A stretch of 64,000 nucleotides of DNA from Pseudogymnoascus destructans. Lineage: Eukaryota > Ascomycota > Leotiomycetes > Thelebolales > Thelebolaceae. The stretch's first letter is position 1. The number at the start of each line of letters is the position of its first letter. Where the stretch lies: the NCBI RefSeq assembly GCF_001641265.1, contig NW_020167533.1, forward strand, positions 620,001 to 684,000, written 5' to 3'. Position numbers and translations under genes: made by a program. The notes beneath the pieces were generated by a model that had not been told where the DNA came from, did not search any database, and saw only the letters and a program-made list of their open reading frames with translations. Shown one piece after another: positions 31,593 to 43,300 of the stretch.

Positions 31593-33469
31593 ACGTGCAT
31601 GTATAACGAAAGTGCCAAACAAGCGAAAGTGCCAAACAAGCGAAAGTGCCAAAATATCGCGACTACCCCATAAGAATTGCGATAAATCCACCACAACAAT
31701 ATAAATTAATTAAAACTACTAGGAGTCCTCTTCCTCAGACCTGTCTATTACAATCTGACAAGTGCGCGCATTGTGTCCAGTCTCACCACACTTGCCACAG
31801 CGACATGCATGGGTTTCTTCCCTTGGCTTCCGACCACTACTTGCCCTTATTTCTTGCTCTACTTGCTGCACAATGTCCCTCTCGTCCTGTAGCTCCTGTG
31901 CTACCTATTGACTAAGTGATCCTCCTTGCTGTAGTCGTGTTTTTTTAGCTCTCCGGCGCTTGCTTAGCACTTCATTTGCCTGTCGCAGGTTTTGGTTCTC
32001 TGCTTTTAACAATGCTAATTGATGCATTATTTGCGATGCACCCTTTGTAAACTGGTCAACAGCTGCATAGATTGAGATTGGAGAGCTATTTTGATGATGC
32101 GCAATTTGGTTTTTAATGAAAGTAGACTGTGATACAGCTTCAGTTGGGTTATTTGGTGTCTGAGAAACCCATGGTTGAGCGGCGTTTGGGCGAGAGGTTG
32201 GAGGTGTTGGCATCTTAAACCTAAGGTCAAGTGTAGATATTACACTCTCAGGGCTAAATGGAAGAAGCCCAGCACCTCGGAACCCTCCCTGAATATTGCT
32301 TTCTGTCATTGCAATGTTAAATGCAGCGTGGAAGGCAGGAAAGAAGTCATCCTTAGTAATGTGAATAATATGAGCCCGCAGCATATCTTCAATTTGCTGA
32401 CCGTAAGCTCTCTTTAATGGGCCAAAACAGCCAACATCAAGTGGTTGGAGTATATGGGAAGAGTGAGCAGGCATACAAAGCGTAATAATGTTGTGTTCTT
32501 TGCAGTACTCCTCAAACTTGTCTGAGTGGTGGCTCTCATGACCATCAAGGACTAACAAGCGATAACCACCAACACTCCGGGGCTTTGTGTGCTTCTCAAA
32601 ATGCTGAATCCAATCCATACCTCTCTCGTTTGTAGTCCAGCCATTTGCAGTAACAGCGATTACCCAATCTGCTGGAAATCCGCTATTCTCATACCAAGAT
32701 GCAAGGTGGTTTTTACCTGCCAGAATGACAAATGGCGGCACTGCCCAACCTTGAGAACTAAGGCCTTGGATTACTGTAACCCATTCCCGATTGCCAGGCT
32801 GCACCTTTTTTGCCTTTGCCCGCCCATCTGAGCTCGTTACTACCGTTACGCTTGAGATGACGCCCATCATAAACCCAGTCTCATCAAAGTTGTAGATATC
32901 TGCATTGTTGATGCCATACTTTAGAATTGTGTTCCATACAAGCTCAAACCAGCCACGAATGACTTCTGGATCTTCGCACTTAGCCCTCTGGTAGTCGTAT
33001 TTTCGCTGGAAGCGTGTCCGGAGCTCTACATGGCGCTTAACAAAGTTTGAAGCCCAACGTGACCCGACGCGTGGCGCGTCACGTGTTGCAAGTAGTCGAT
33101 TTGCCATATCTTCAATAATAGACAACTGAGGAGGGAACCCTTTAGCAGCTAAGTCAAGTATATACTGAACAAGAACTGATTCCTCTAGGTTACTTAATTT
33201 CTGTAAGTTGGCTTGGATATCGCGTCGTGAAGGTACGCCTTGTAAACGGTGACGTAGCTTGCGGTGGTCTACGGAATAGATCCTAGCTGCAACTCGAAGG
33301 CGCAAATTTGGGTCGCTTTGCATAGCTTGGATAGCTAGCACTAATTTGCTTTCATCATTTTTATGGCGCACGTTTTGTTGTGGAGGAGTTTAACATTTAG
33401 TTGGGGGGGTTGGTCACCGCATGATTTTGGCACTTTCGCTTGTTTGGCACTTTCGTTATACATGCACGT
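31593..33469 (-). mobile_element. Fot1/pogo-type element 1
   Basis: Inverted repeats of about 44 bp begin ACGTGCATGTATAACGAAAG at both ends, flanked by TA (31591-31592, 33470-33471). The subterminal motif CAAACAAGCGAAAGTGC is repeated and occurs once more at the left end. 1877 bp. Confidence 0.92.
31719..33371 (-). pseudogene. Fot1/pogo transposase, almost intact
   Basis: The frame is open for 488 codons (33371-31905), then one TAG, then 61 more codons to a stop at 31719. N-terminal psq/CENP-B-type helix-turn-helix; DDE domain with NFDETGFMMGV, LLVLDGHESHHS and LQPLDVGCFGPLK, the three Asp all kept. The part beyond the TAG carries a zinc knuckle CGKCGETGHNARTC, which the sister elements also have. 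The expected start codon position reads GTG (33371), so the ATG seems lost. Two point changes from function. Confidence 0.85.
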
Positions 33470-33507
33470 TAGCCTTTTACATATTTAATATATATTATCT
33501 TATATTA

Positions 33508-35344
33508 ACGTCCTCCACAAGCAAGTGTCGCATACAAGTGAGTGTCGCACGCAATTGACAGATCGTAAGAAACTTTCTAACAACAACAACTATAGACTAG
33601 AAAATCAATTAAATTAATTATACACCTATTCTATAGTATCTTCGTAATCCCTTTGACATGTGCAAGCATTATGCCCAGTCTTACCACACATTCTGCAACG
33701 TTGTTGCTGTCTTTCAACCCCGCCACCCTGTTGTAGTTCTTGAGATATCTGCTCTTCCACAGCTAGGTGAGCAAGTACATCCTGACCTTCTTGAATTGTA
33801 AGGCACCCTCCTTGTTGTATACACTTTTTTTTTTCGCTTTTTGCGCTGACTTGCAACTTCATTTGCTTGTTGTAAGGCCTGAACTTCCGCCTTCATTAGA
33901 ACAGCAGAATGCACCATTGTTTGAGCACCTCTTAACAACTGGTCTAGCGCATTGTTAATAGGAGTTGGTGAGCTATTTTGATGGCATATAATGCGATCTT
34001 TAAGATGCGTAGTTTGACTTGCTAGCTCTATTAGATTGTGTGGTGTTTTAGGTTCCCATGAAGCATCCTCAAAGGTTGGTGGTGTTAAAGGCCATAGTTG
34101 AATGTCAAGCTGTGACAACACAACATCAGGACAGAATGGAACTAGCCCTGTAGCTCGAAAACTACTGCAGATGTTCTGCTTTGTGATTGCGTCTGTGAAA
34201 GCCTGCTTAAAGGCAGGAAGAAACTCAACTTTCGTAACATGGTTTATATGAGTGCGGATTAAGCTCTCAACTTGCCGTCCATATGCCTTCTTAAGTGGTC
34301 CAAAGCAACTAACATCAAGCGGTTGAAGTAGATAAGATGAGTGCGGAGGCATATAAAGCAATATTAAACCATTCTCCTTACAGTATTGCTCAAACGGTAG
34401 AGAATAGTGACTCTCATGGCCATCTAGAATTAACAGGCGATGTGCACCAACTGTACGATGCTTTGTATGCTTATGAAAATGTTGGATCCATTGAAATCCA
34501 AGTTCATTTGTCGTCCATCCATTCTCACTTACTGCGAGAATCCAATCTTGTGGTATATCTTCATCATACCATGTTGAGAGATGGTTCTTCCCACTCATAA
34601 TAATGAATGGTGGGATTGACCATCCTTGCGCGTTAATCCCTTGAATTACTGTTGCCCACTCTCTGTTTCCAGGTTGAATTGCTTTAGGTCAATTCTGCCG
34701 TTCAGAGTTTGTAACAACCATTGCTGTTGTAATAATGCCCATTTGAAAACCTGTCTCATCAAAGTTGTAGATGTCTGCATCGGTAATTCCATACTTTGCA
34801 GTAGTGTTTTGTACAAGTGTAAACCATGCTTTTATGAGCTCTGCATCTTCACATAGAGCTCTCTTATAGTCGTATTTGCGATTAAACTTTGTTTTAAGCT
34901 CAACATGACGTTTAACAAAGTTGGAAGCCCAATTAACTCCAACCTTGCCCACACCTCGAGATGCGAGTAATTGATTGGCCATATCTTCAACAGCACGAAG
35001 CCTAGGCGAAAACCCCCGTGAATCTAGGTCGAGGATATGTTGAATAACAACTGATTCTTCCAAGCAAGTGAGTTTTTGAGTTTTTGGTGTAATGTCGCGT
35101 CGTGGGCGTATTCCCTTTAGGCACCTCTGAAGTAGCTTAGGACAGACATTTGAGGCCTTTGCAGCTGCCCTAATGCTATTAAATTGGTGTAATCTAATAG
35201 CTTCGATAGCAATATATATTCTACCTTCAAGATTAGTTGATGGAATATCAACTTGTTGAGGCATCTTGCAGTACACATAAGGAGCATGTTGTGTTCGTCG
35301 CGTGCGACACTCACTTGTATGCGACGCTCGCTTGTGGAGGACGT
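33508..35344 (-). mobile_element. Fot1/pogo-type element 2
   Basis: Inverted repeats start ACGTCCTCCACAAGC, with CAAGTGTCGCATACAAG-type subterminal repeats; TA flanks at 33506-33507 and 35345-35346. 1837 bp. It lies 38 bp from element 1. Confidence 0.9.
33626..35264 (-). pseudogene. Fot1/pogo transposase of element 2
   Basis: It starts MPQQVDIPSTNLEGRIYIA. Catalytic motifs NFDETGFQMGI, LLILDGHESHYS and LQPLDVSCFGPLK are all present. One stop falls after VVTNSERQN (about 34688). A frameshift in a T-run near 33830 leads into the C-terminal frame with zinc knuckle CRMCGKTGHNACTC and stop at 33626. Confidence 0.88.
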
Positions 35345-35377
35345 TATATTATATCATATTAATATTAATATGATATA

Positions 35378-37128
35378 ACGTATTTCACATGCGAGTCGCC
35401 ATCCCGGGCGAGTCGCCATCACCAAAACACCAAAACGCTTCAACTTAACTATAGTCAACAATGCCACGACCAACACAAGCCCAATCCTCTAATCAAGAGG
35501 GCAGGATACTATTAGCTATTCAAGCAATTAAACAAGGCAATTGTCAAACTGTTCAAGCAGCTGCAGTATCATACGATGTGCCCCGTACAACCTTACGTGA
35601 CCGGATTCGTGGTATAACTTCTCGACGCGACTCTACTCCTAACTCACGTAAGTTGACTCCGTACGAAGAGTCAGCTCTTGTTCAATATATTCTCAACCTA
35701 GATTCGCGTGGATTTCCACCCCAACTGCAAGCTGTGCAAGAAATGGCCGACCTTCTACTCTCTGAACGAGGCGAGAGCCCTGTTGGGAAGAACTGGACTA
35801 CTACCTTTATTAAGCATCGTACGGAAATTAAATCAAAGTTCAGTCGGAAGTACGATTATAAACGAGCAAAATGTGAAGATCCTAAGATAATTCAAGAGTG
35901 GTTTTCTCTTGTACGGAACGTGGTTGCAAAATACGGCATCTTAGAGCAGGATATCTACAACTTTGATGAAGCAGGGTTTGCCATGGGAGTTATTGCTACT
36001 GCAAAGGTAGTTACAAGCTCGGAAGCAAAGAGTCATCCAAAGACTATACAGCCAGGGAATAGAGAGTGGGTGTCAATTATCCAAGGTGTCAATTCGTACG
36101 GATGGGCACTCCTGCCGTTCATCATTTTCAAGGCGCAGAATCACCTCTCTGCTTGGTACGAGGACTCAGGATTGCCAGACGATTGGGTGATTACGCTAAG
36201 TGAGAATGGGTGAACTTCAAATTCAATTGGGTACGAGTGGATTCAACACTTCGATCGACATACAAACAGTCGTTCGATCGGAACCTATCGCCTTCTTATT
36301 GACCACACTCCTCACACATTCTTCAACCACTTGACGTTAGCTGCTTTGCTCCACGAAAGCTTTCGTATGGACGTCAGATTGAAACCTTCGTACGGAACAG
36401 GCTAAACCATATCACAAAGCTTGAGTTTCTCTCTGCATTCAAAGAAGCATTTAAAGCTACATTTACAGAGCAGAAAATCAAGAGCGGATTCCGAGCTACA
36501 GGGCTAGTTCCGTACGAGCCACAGAGTGTCCTCTCTCACTTGAATCTACACTTGAGGACTCCAACTCCTCCTATAGTTGAGAGTAACAATTGGACTTCAA
36601 AGACTCCTCAAACTATAAGGGAGCTTGATTTTCAAACAGAGTATATTAAGAACCGTGTTGTACAACATCAGAATAACTCTCCTACCTCGATTAATGATGC
36701 TATTAGCTGCCTTGTTAAGGGGGCGCAAGTTATGATGCATTCTGCTGTTCTACTCAAGGCAGAAGTTAAGGCTCTATGAACAGAAAAAGAGGAGGGAAAG
36801 GAAGCGTAAGAGGCATATAATGCAAGGCGGTAGTCTCTCCGAACGAGAGGGAGAGGATATCCTTCAGAGTGCTGAGGTTGAAGCTCAAGTCCGTACGGAG
36901 GTAGCAAGTGAGAGTAGTCGGCAGGTGGGCTCTAAGAGCCGACAGAAGCGTTGTGGCTTATGTGGTATTATGGGCCATAATTCCCGTACGTGCGAGAGGC
37001 ACCAGGAATCAATTACAATTGAATAAGGGTTATTATATAGGGTGGCGGTGTAGTAGTCATAGTAATAGTCAATTTTTAGTGTTTTAGTGGCGACTCGCCC
37101 GGGATGGTGACTTGCATGTGAAATACGT
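35378..37128 (+). mobile_element. Fot1/pogo-type element 3
   Basis: Inverted repeats start ACGTATTTCACATGC, with the subterminal repeat GCGAGTCGCCATCCCGGG; TA flanks at 35376-35377 and 37129-37130. 1751 bp, opposite orientation to its two neighbours, 33 bp from element 2. Confidence 0.9.
35461..37026 (+). pseudogene. Fot1/pogo transposase of element 3
   Basis: It starts MPRPTQAQSSNQEGRILLAI at 35461 and is open to a TGA at 36211. Beyond that lie frameshifts and a deletion around 36300-36360, where the second catalytic motif should be (only LLIDHTPH remains). The C-terminal parts at 36540-36779 and 36820-37026 end with the zinc knuckle CGLCGIMGHNSRTC. The first catalytic motif reads NFDEAGFAMGV. 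Most decayed of the three. Confidence 0.87.
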
Positions 37129-37274
37129 TAATATATTAAGCTTAGGGTTTATTTACAATGTTTATAGGCCTAATTTTGCTTATTAAGAGGCTAGTTTATA
37201 AAGTTTATAGGAGCTAATAAATTTATAGAGATTTATCAATTTCCATGGGGTGAAACTTGTGCCCGAAAAATCAC

Positions 37275-37292
37275 GACCAAAATATTTTGGTC
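37275..37292. repeat. 18 bp perfect palindrome
   Basis: GACCAAAATATTTTGGTC. It lies within a larger imperfect inverted repeat with CCATGGGGTGAAA near 37242 and TTTTCACTCCATGG near 37297. Confidence 0.8.
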
Positions 37293-37542
37293 TTATTTTC
37301 ACTCCATGGGGCAAGATTTCTAACTCCAACCCTATAGCCAAAGAGCTGAAAACTAGGTAATATCACTTTCGCGTCCCAGTTCGCTTTCCCCAACCGCCTC
37401 CAGGCGGTGGTTTGACAGTTTTGAATTTTCGCCAGGTAGGTCGATTATAGCGTTGGTACCTTATGCGCTCTGCGGCTGTTGGTGTGGGCGGTTGGGCCGG
37501 TGCTGGGAGCGGTATCGCATTTTCGCATTTCGGCCTTATGTA

Positions 37543-38870
37543 CAGTTGGGTCAAATAAGTGTTCGTCGCTCCGAAGAACCACAACCATAAAATCAATCGT
37601 AAATAACTCAACCACAACGCTTTGGAATTGAATAAAAATTGAAATGTACTATAGCTAGAGTAATATAGATTAATATTTAATACTACCACCCTTTGCCTTA
37701 ATGCATAATGCAATCCTTTTTGGCATTGAGTCAGCTAAGGTTTTGAGAAAACTAGCCTGTATACGTGACCACTCGTAGAGTACCGCCACCTCCATTTCTG
37801 CAATGTTCTTGATCCTATGCCGTCGAGTAGACACTTGTAGCTTTGCTTGCTGCCACACGTTTTCAATAGGGGCAAGGTCAGGGCTCTGTGGCGGCCATGG
37901 TAAACTCTGTACCATACAGAGCCTCTTGTAGTTTGCAGCAATAGGAGCAAAGTGGAATTTTGCTCCATCTTCTTGTATACGTACTTGTGGGCCGTACTTT
38001 GCAACCATCTTCTCGTAGAATGGGATAAAGTAGGGTTTGAGAACTAGTTCTGTGTATAGTTGCTGGTTCATCCGCTGCCCTTTAGGAAGCACAACCAATG
38101 GTCCAATCTCTGCTCCCATAAAGCAACCCCACACAGAAATTGAAGTACGGCCTGATTTGAAAGTAGGCTTTAGGTGTTTCTCCCAAAATTCTTCTCCTGG
38201 GCCTCGGGTAACCCAAAAGTTGCGACTATCATAGCCAACTTCAAATGTAGACTCATCAGACCATATAATAAGTCCAAAATCCACGTTTCTGTTTGCTTTA
38301 CACCACTGTAGCCGGCCTTTCTTGTGAGCAGGCTTAAGGAACGGCTTCTTGCGTGGTTTTCTCCGTCCTTTGTTGTACTTTTTTAGAGCATTGCGTACTC
38401 TTGGTTTTGTGATCTGAGAGCCGCTCTTGCTCGGTGTGCAGAGCGCAATTAGTGGAGCTCTGCAATCTGTAACAGCAGCACGCACTAAGGCCCTCTCTGC
38501 TCGGATAGTAAGCTTCCTAGGGGCCCCCGAGCGTGCCTTGCTCTCAAACTTGACTTGCTGAGCTTGTAGGTCGGAAGCCTTTGCTCTGTGGATAATTGTA
38601 GTTACAGTAGTGCGGGGTAGGCGTTCTAGGCGGGAAATCTCAGTCACTGTCTTGCCAGCCTTGTACCAAGTCCAGCATGTTGCTCGCTTTGCAACAGAGG
38701 TCTCTCTACGAGTACTCTTCGGTAGGAGAGCCATAATAATTGATGACAGTATCTACAACTCACTATTTCTATCTATATTATCCTTTTGAAGAGGGAGTAC
38801 CCCGCACTCGTTGCTTTTTTTCATGGCGTTTTGGTGGCTGAAAACGACGAACACTTATTTGACCCAACTG
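37543..38870 (-). mobile_element. Tc1/mariner-type element 2, apparently complete
   Basis: Perfect 26 bp inverted repeats beginning CAGTTGGGTCAAATAAGTG; TA at 37541-37542 and 38871-38872; 1328 bp. The flanks (37520-37542 joined to 38873-38995) match the nearby sequence at 39105-39250, which shows the empty site. Confidence 0.94.
37670..38734 (-). CDS. Tc1/mariner transposase, intact frame
   Basis: 354 residues from ATG 38734. N-terminal helix-turn-helix (AGKTVTEISRLERLPRTTV) and a basic linker. The catalytic DDE set is all present: IIWSDESTFEVG, RIQEDGAKFH and PQSPDLAPIENVW (DD34E spacing pattern of Tc1). No stop or frameshift. With perfect terminal repeats this copy could still be mobile. 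Confidence 0.92.
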   Translation of the reverse strand: MALLPKSTRRETSVAKRATCWTWYKAGKTVTEISRLERLPRTTVTTIIHRAKASDLQAQQVKFESKARSGAPRKLTIRAERALVRAAVTDCRAPLIALCTPSKSGSQITKPRVRNALKKYNKGRRKPRKKPFLKPAHKKGRLQWCKANRNVDFGLIIWSDESTFEVGYDSRNFWVTRGPGEEFWEKHLKPTFKSGRTSISVWGCFMGAEIGPLVVLPKGQRMNQQLYTELVLKPYFIPFYEKMVAKYGPQVRIQEDGAKFHFAPIAANYKRLCMVQSLPWPPQSPDLAPIENVWQQAKLQVSTRRHRIKNIAEMEVAVLYEWSRIQASFLKTLADSMPKRIALCIKAKGGSIKY

Positions 38871-40068
38871 TACCTATGTACCCTCACCCCACCAAAATTT
38901 GACCCACAGAAGTTCAACATTGAATAACTTCTGTACCTAAAGAGCTATCGACTCAGGAATGATTTTATGAGTTTCGCACGCTTTTAGAGCACGTAAATAT
39001 GTATATATACAATTTGGTTGGATTGCTAGTTGGTGCAGTACAATTGATTGAATGGCTGCATAGGTACATACCACATGTACTCACCACACAGGTGCAATTG
39101 CATTTTCGCATTTTCGGCCCTATGTACCTATGTACCCCTCCCAAGCTGGCCCAACTTATCCAACTTCCACATGGAATAACTTTTGTACCGAAAGAGCTAT
39201 CGACTCACGGATTGCTTTATACGTTTCGCACGCTTCGGATGCACTAGATTGCGCATATAAAGTATGTTGTAAAGTCGCAGAATGGTGCAGGGCTGGCGAT
39301 TTAAAGTATAGCACACGAGTAGATTGCGTAAGTTACTTTTTAGGATCTAATGTCTCGGTGTTGTCAGGCTTATGGAGTGATGGTGTAGTTGGGCCGACTA
39401 TACCTCAACAAAGCAAGGTTGGCGGTTCAACCCGTCACGCTTCTGCGCAGGGAGCCGGTATGGCCTGCTTGCTGTGAGTGTTGTGGTTCAGCCACGTCAA
39501 ATGCCTCACAGTCAAAACTTCTGTGTTCCCAACCTGGTGCTTCTTTAACCCTAATGCTGTTTGAGTCTGTTCCTGTCCGCTATTTATTACTGCATCTCTG
39601 CGCAAATAGAAGTCCTTAAAACCCCAGGTTTTTGCACACCTAGGCTAGGCCTCTTTTGTCTCTGCCCGAATTAGCTAGTTTTTCCCTATGCGGCCCAAAC
39701 CTTAAGTTAGTTTCCTTTGCGGCCTCGTATATAGTCTAGCATAGCAAATACAATCACTGTTATCTCTTAGGGGTTGGGCTTTGGTTATACTATACGTAAC
39801 CTTCGTGATTCGCTGATTACCAAACGACCAAACAAACAACTGCACAAAACAACCCCATACAAACAATCAACAATATGGCGTGGGTCATGTTATGGACCCG
39901 AAACAACAGCAGGCCCAGCTCAACCACCTGCTCCAGATGAAGGCTTTCGAGGATGTCAACCTCCAGCCTAGCATGACTACCTGCGAGTATGTGTATAAAC
40001 AACATACCACCCTCTTGCTTAGTTTTCCGGAATACTAAGTTTAACGAAACAGTTGCTGCAGCTTCGTT
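38871..40068. other. Gene-free region with a diverged tandem duplication
   Basis: About 150 bp around TATGTACC...AATAACTT, AAAGAGCTATCGACTCA and TTTCGCACGCTT occurs twice (up to 38995, and 39105-39250). The rest (39250-40060) has no recognisable coding; a tRNA-promoter-like stretch lies at about 39373-39425. Confidence 0.5.
39373..39425 (+). other. tRNA-like A and B boxes (possible SINE head)
   Basis: TGGTGTAGTTGG, followed about 44 bases later by GGTTCAACCC, fits internal Pol III promoter spacing. I cannot fold a convincing cloverleaf (the acceptor arms do not pair), so it is not called a tRNA. Confidence 0.25.
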
Positions 40069-40395
40069 AGGCGCGCACTACTCGCTCAATACTCGGCTCA
40101 CTCGCTCAGTGGGTTACTCAGCTGGGTGAGTAGCTGAGCCTTTTACTCGATTCGGTGAGTGAGGTCAATACTCAGTTACTCTGTAAAAACCCAGTGAGTA
40201 CTTGGCTATCACATGTAAGATTTTGCATCATGTGAACAGTCCCTCATACGATTAATACTGTTTTATGGTTAAGTTAAAGTATTACATCTATCAGCATCAC
40301 TCTTGCCATCTCTAGTAAGTTGTGAGAATGAATCATGTATATTCCTCTATCTAAGTACCACAATTACCAGAAGATTATCAGAACGCTATTATCTA

Positions 40396-43300
40396 TTATA
40401 TATGCTTAAGAACATCTCTCCACCTTGCTTGATGAGGCCGGCCAGACCTACTAATACCTAAAGTATTTATGGGGTCTTGACGAGTAGCTTGAAAGATATC
40501 AAGTAAATCTCTTCCAGTCTTCCGAGCATGTTGGATAGGCGTTGGTGGCGAGGACAGCATATCCTTATCTTCATCTGCATAAATAGTTGGAAGTATAGGC
40601 TCCTCATTATTACCATCTTCTCTTATATCTTCGTTATCTAGGATATCGTCATCTAGGATGTCGTATAAGGTCTCGTTAAGACGGTCAGCCCTATCTCTTT
40701 CTTCACCTTGTTGGTAGCGCATTTGTCGTTCTTCATGTGCAGCTTGTGATAAGTCTTGCTGTTGCTGTGGCCGCTGAGGGTTAAACGGAGGATATTGTAC
40801 CTTTGAATATGTCTCTCGGATATGTGTATTTGATTGTAGTTCTTCTTCATCGCTGATATATTGTAACTTGATAGAATTGCACATCCGTTGTCGTACTCTT
40901 CTTCTACTTGCTCCTCAGTCATATCAACGATGTCCATCATATCTGCAAGCTTGTCACGATGACATTGACGATTCTTGTATTGTTGAGAGTAATATACAAG
41001 CATAATACTCTTAATCGTCTCAGGATTAAGTTGGCCACGTCGGTGGCCACACACATCCCTTGCGGCACTAAAGACTCGCTCAACTCCAGACTCAGCAGCA
41101 GGAATACAAAGTATATCACGAGCCATTGCTGATAGACCAGGAAATTGCTCTTCCTTTTGTTGCCAAAGAGATCAGCCTCATTTACATATTCCTCTCTCTG
41201 GCCCCGAGTCCCATTTAATGTCTGACTTTGCTGCAATACTAAGGCTAATGGATCCATATCTGCATCTCGTAATCCTAATTGACTCGCAACTCGCACTGTA
41301 GAGTACTGCTCTTTATAAAGAGTCTTAAACTGTTGTTCAAACTCTGTCTCCCAATTTCGTATTGAAAAGTCAAGCTTGCAAACCTTTTTGTTAAAGTGTG
41401 AGAGCTTCACACTAGGATTTAATATACTAGCAAATTGTCATACTGACATTCGTTGCACTCAGTTTGCTATCAAACTCAAGAGCAAACTTAGAAATCTCCT
41501 CCTCAAACCTACAAGTCACTATACATATTTTGGCTTGTCACACTAACAACAAGAGCAATACTACTCAACGATTGCTACAACCATCTATGATTCATTACAC
41601 GTCATCGCTCCTTAGTTACTGGGCCGATATTACCACATAGCATATCTCTACAACCCTCTATGATTCATTACATGACATCACTCATACTACCACATGACAT
41701 ATCTCTACCAACTAGAGGCCTAGGAGCATGAACGATAGCTCTAAAAGCTCCTACGAACCTCTATGATTCATTACACGTCATCGCTCTTTAGTTACCCACA
41801 AGATTGGTTAAGTTATGACATAATTTGTCTATGACATAATTTGTCTATAGGGGTACTCTGACCTTGGACCTCCTTTTACTTCCTATAGGCTACGAACCTA
41901 AGAGATGGTTCTATGGGACTCTCTTACGTCGACTACAGTTACCAAGCCTGGTTAGTCATGGAAAATCTTGGAAAATGAGAGAACTACACTCCTTTAGCAT
42001 AAATAGGATTGCCCTTTCCTTAAGAAAGGGCAAGCAGACAATACAGTAAATCGACTATCACATACTTCCACGTCTTTTCCAAGCTTCCAAGCATTCATCT
42101 TGTTACTCCTTGTTTCTGAAAAGTCAGTGAGGTGTTAACCTCCGACTTACCCCTGAGTTCCCAGACTCAACATTTGTTGCAACTTGTCTGAACCACTTCA
42201 CTACTTCACACACCTGATTGCTGCGTTGTGGAATAGTCTAAGCTACAACCCTTTGGCTCTGTTTCCTAAGACAGTGTGTTGTCTTAGTAAATTCATCCCT
42301 TCCTTGGGTGGCTAGATTCTCACATCTGGTGCATCCACCATTACAAAAGGGCAAGCAGACAATACAGTAAATCGACTATCACATACTTCCACGTCTTTTC
42401 CAATCTTCCAAGCATTGATCTTGTTACTCCTTGTTTCTGAAAAGTCAGTGAGGTGCTAACCTCTGACTTATCCCTGAGTTCTCAGACTCAACATTTGTTA
42501 CAACTTGTCTAAACCACTCCACTACATCATACACCTGATTGCTGCGTTGTGGAATAGTCTAAGCTACGACCCTTTGGCTCTTTTTCCTAAGACAGTGTGT
42601 TGTCTTAGTAAAATCATCCCTTCCTTGGGTGGCTAGATTCTCACATCTGGTGCACCCACATTACACAAATGTGAAGATATATCCAGTATTTGTGTATAGC
42701 TTGTTATAATACTTCTTAATCTTCTTCTCTGCATCATCGATTGCTAAAGTTATCTTTGCTACCCATGGATATGTCTTATGCTGTAGCCGGTGCTGAGTTC
42801 CTTCAAGCGTTGATAAGAGTTTTTGATATACTCTGAGTGTATAGCAGACAGTAGGTCCAGCTGACGATCCAATGTTTGTTGTAAAGAAGTTGAATGGTCT
42901 GTAAGATCAATGATGTATTCGATGTGCTTCCATTCTACCTCGCTAAGTCTAAACATATGAGCACCATGATCGCCTCGGGTATATTGATTGATTGTTAACT
43001 TGAGTTGCTGTGCTCACAGAAGCATATGGCATGTTGAATCCCATCAAGTTGGTACATCTTGAATAAGTGAAGAAGTCTCTGAGATGGTTGACCCCGGTTC
43101 ATGTTTGCCTTTTGCAAAGTCATAAACCTGTTCCTTCGAGTATGACTTGAATTAACAAAGATAGTGAGCTTCCGGAGCTATGAGATATTAGAAAAAGCTA
43201 CCAGAAGATTACCAGAACTAACAAGAGAATATATACCTTTCCAAGTGTAAATCTGATACCCTTGTCTTATTGTAACTTTGCAAGGCCCTCCATCTGGTTC

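Noticed and set aside
39373..39450. tRNA gene
   Set aside because: A and B box-like words are present, but no acceptor stem or cloverleaf forms.
41864..42049. A 61-residue frame found three times (41864, 51037, 60066)
   Set aside because: It recurs only because LTR1 recurs; no domain, and it is broken in the other LTR1 copies.
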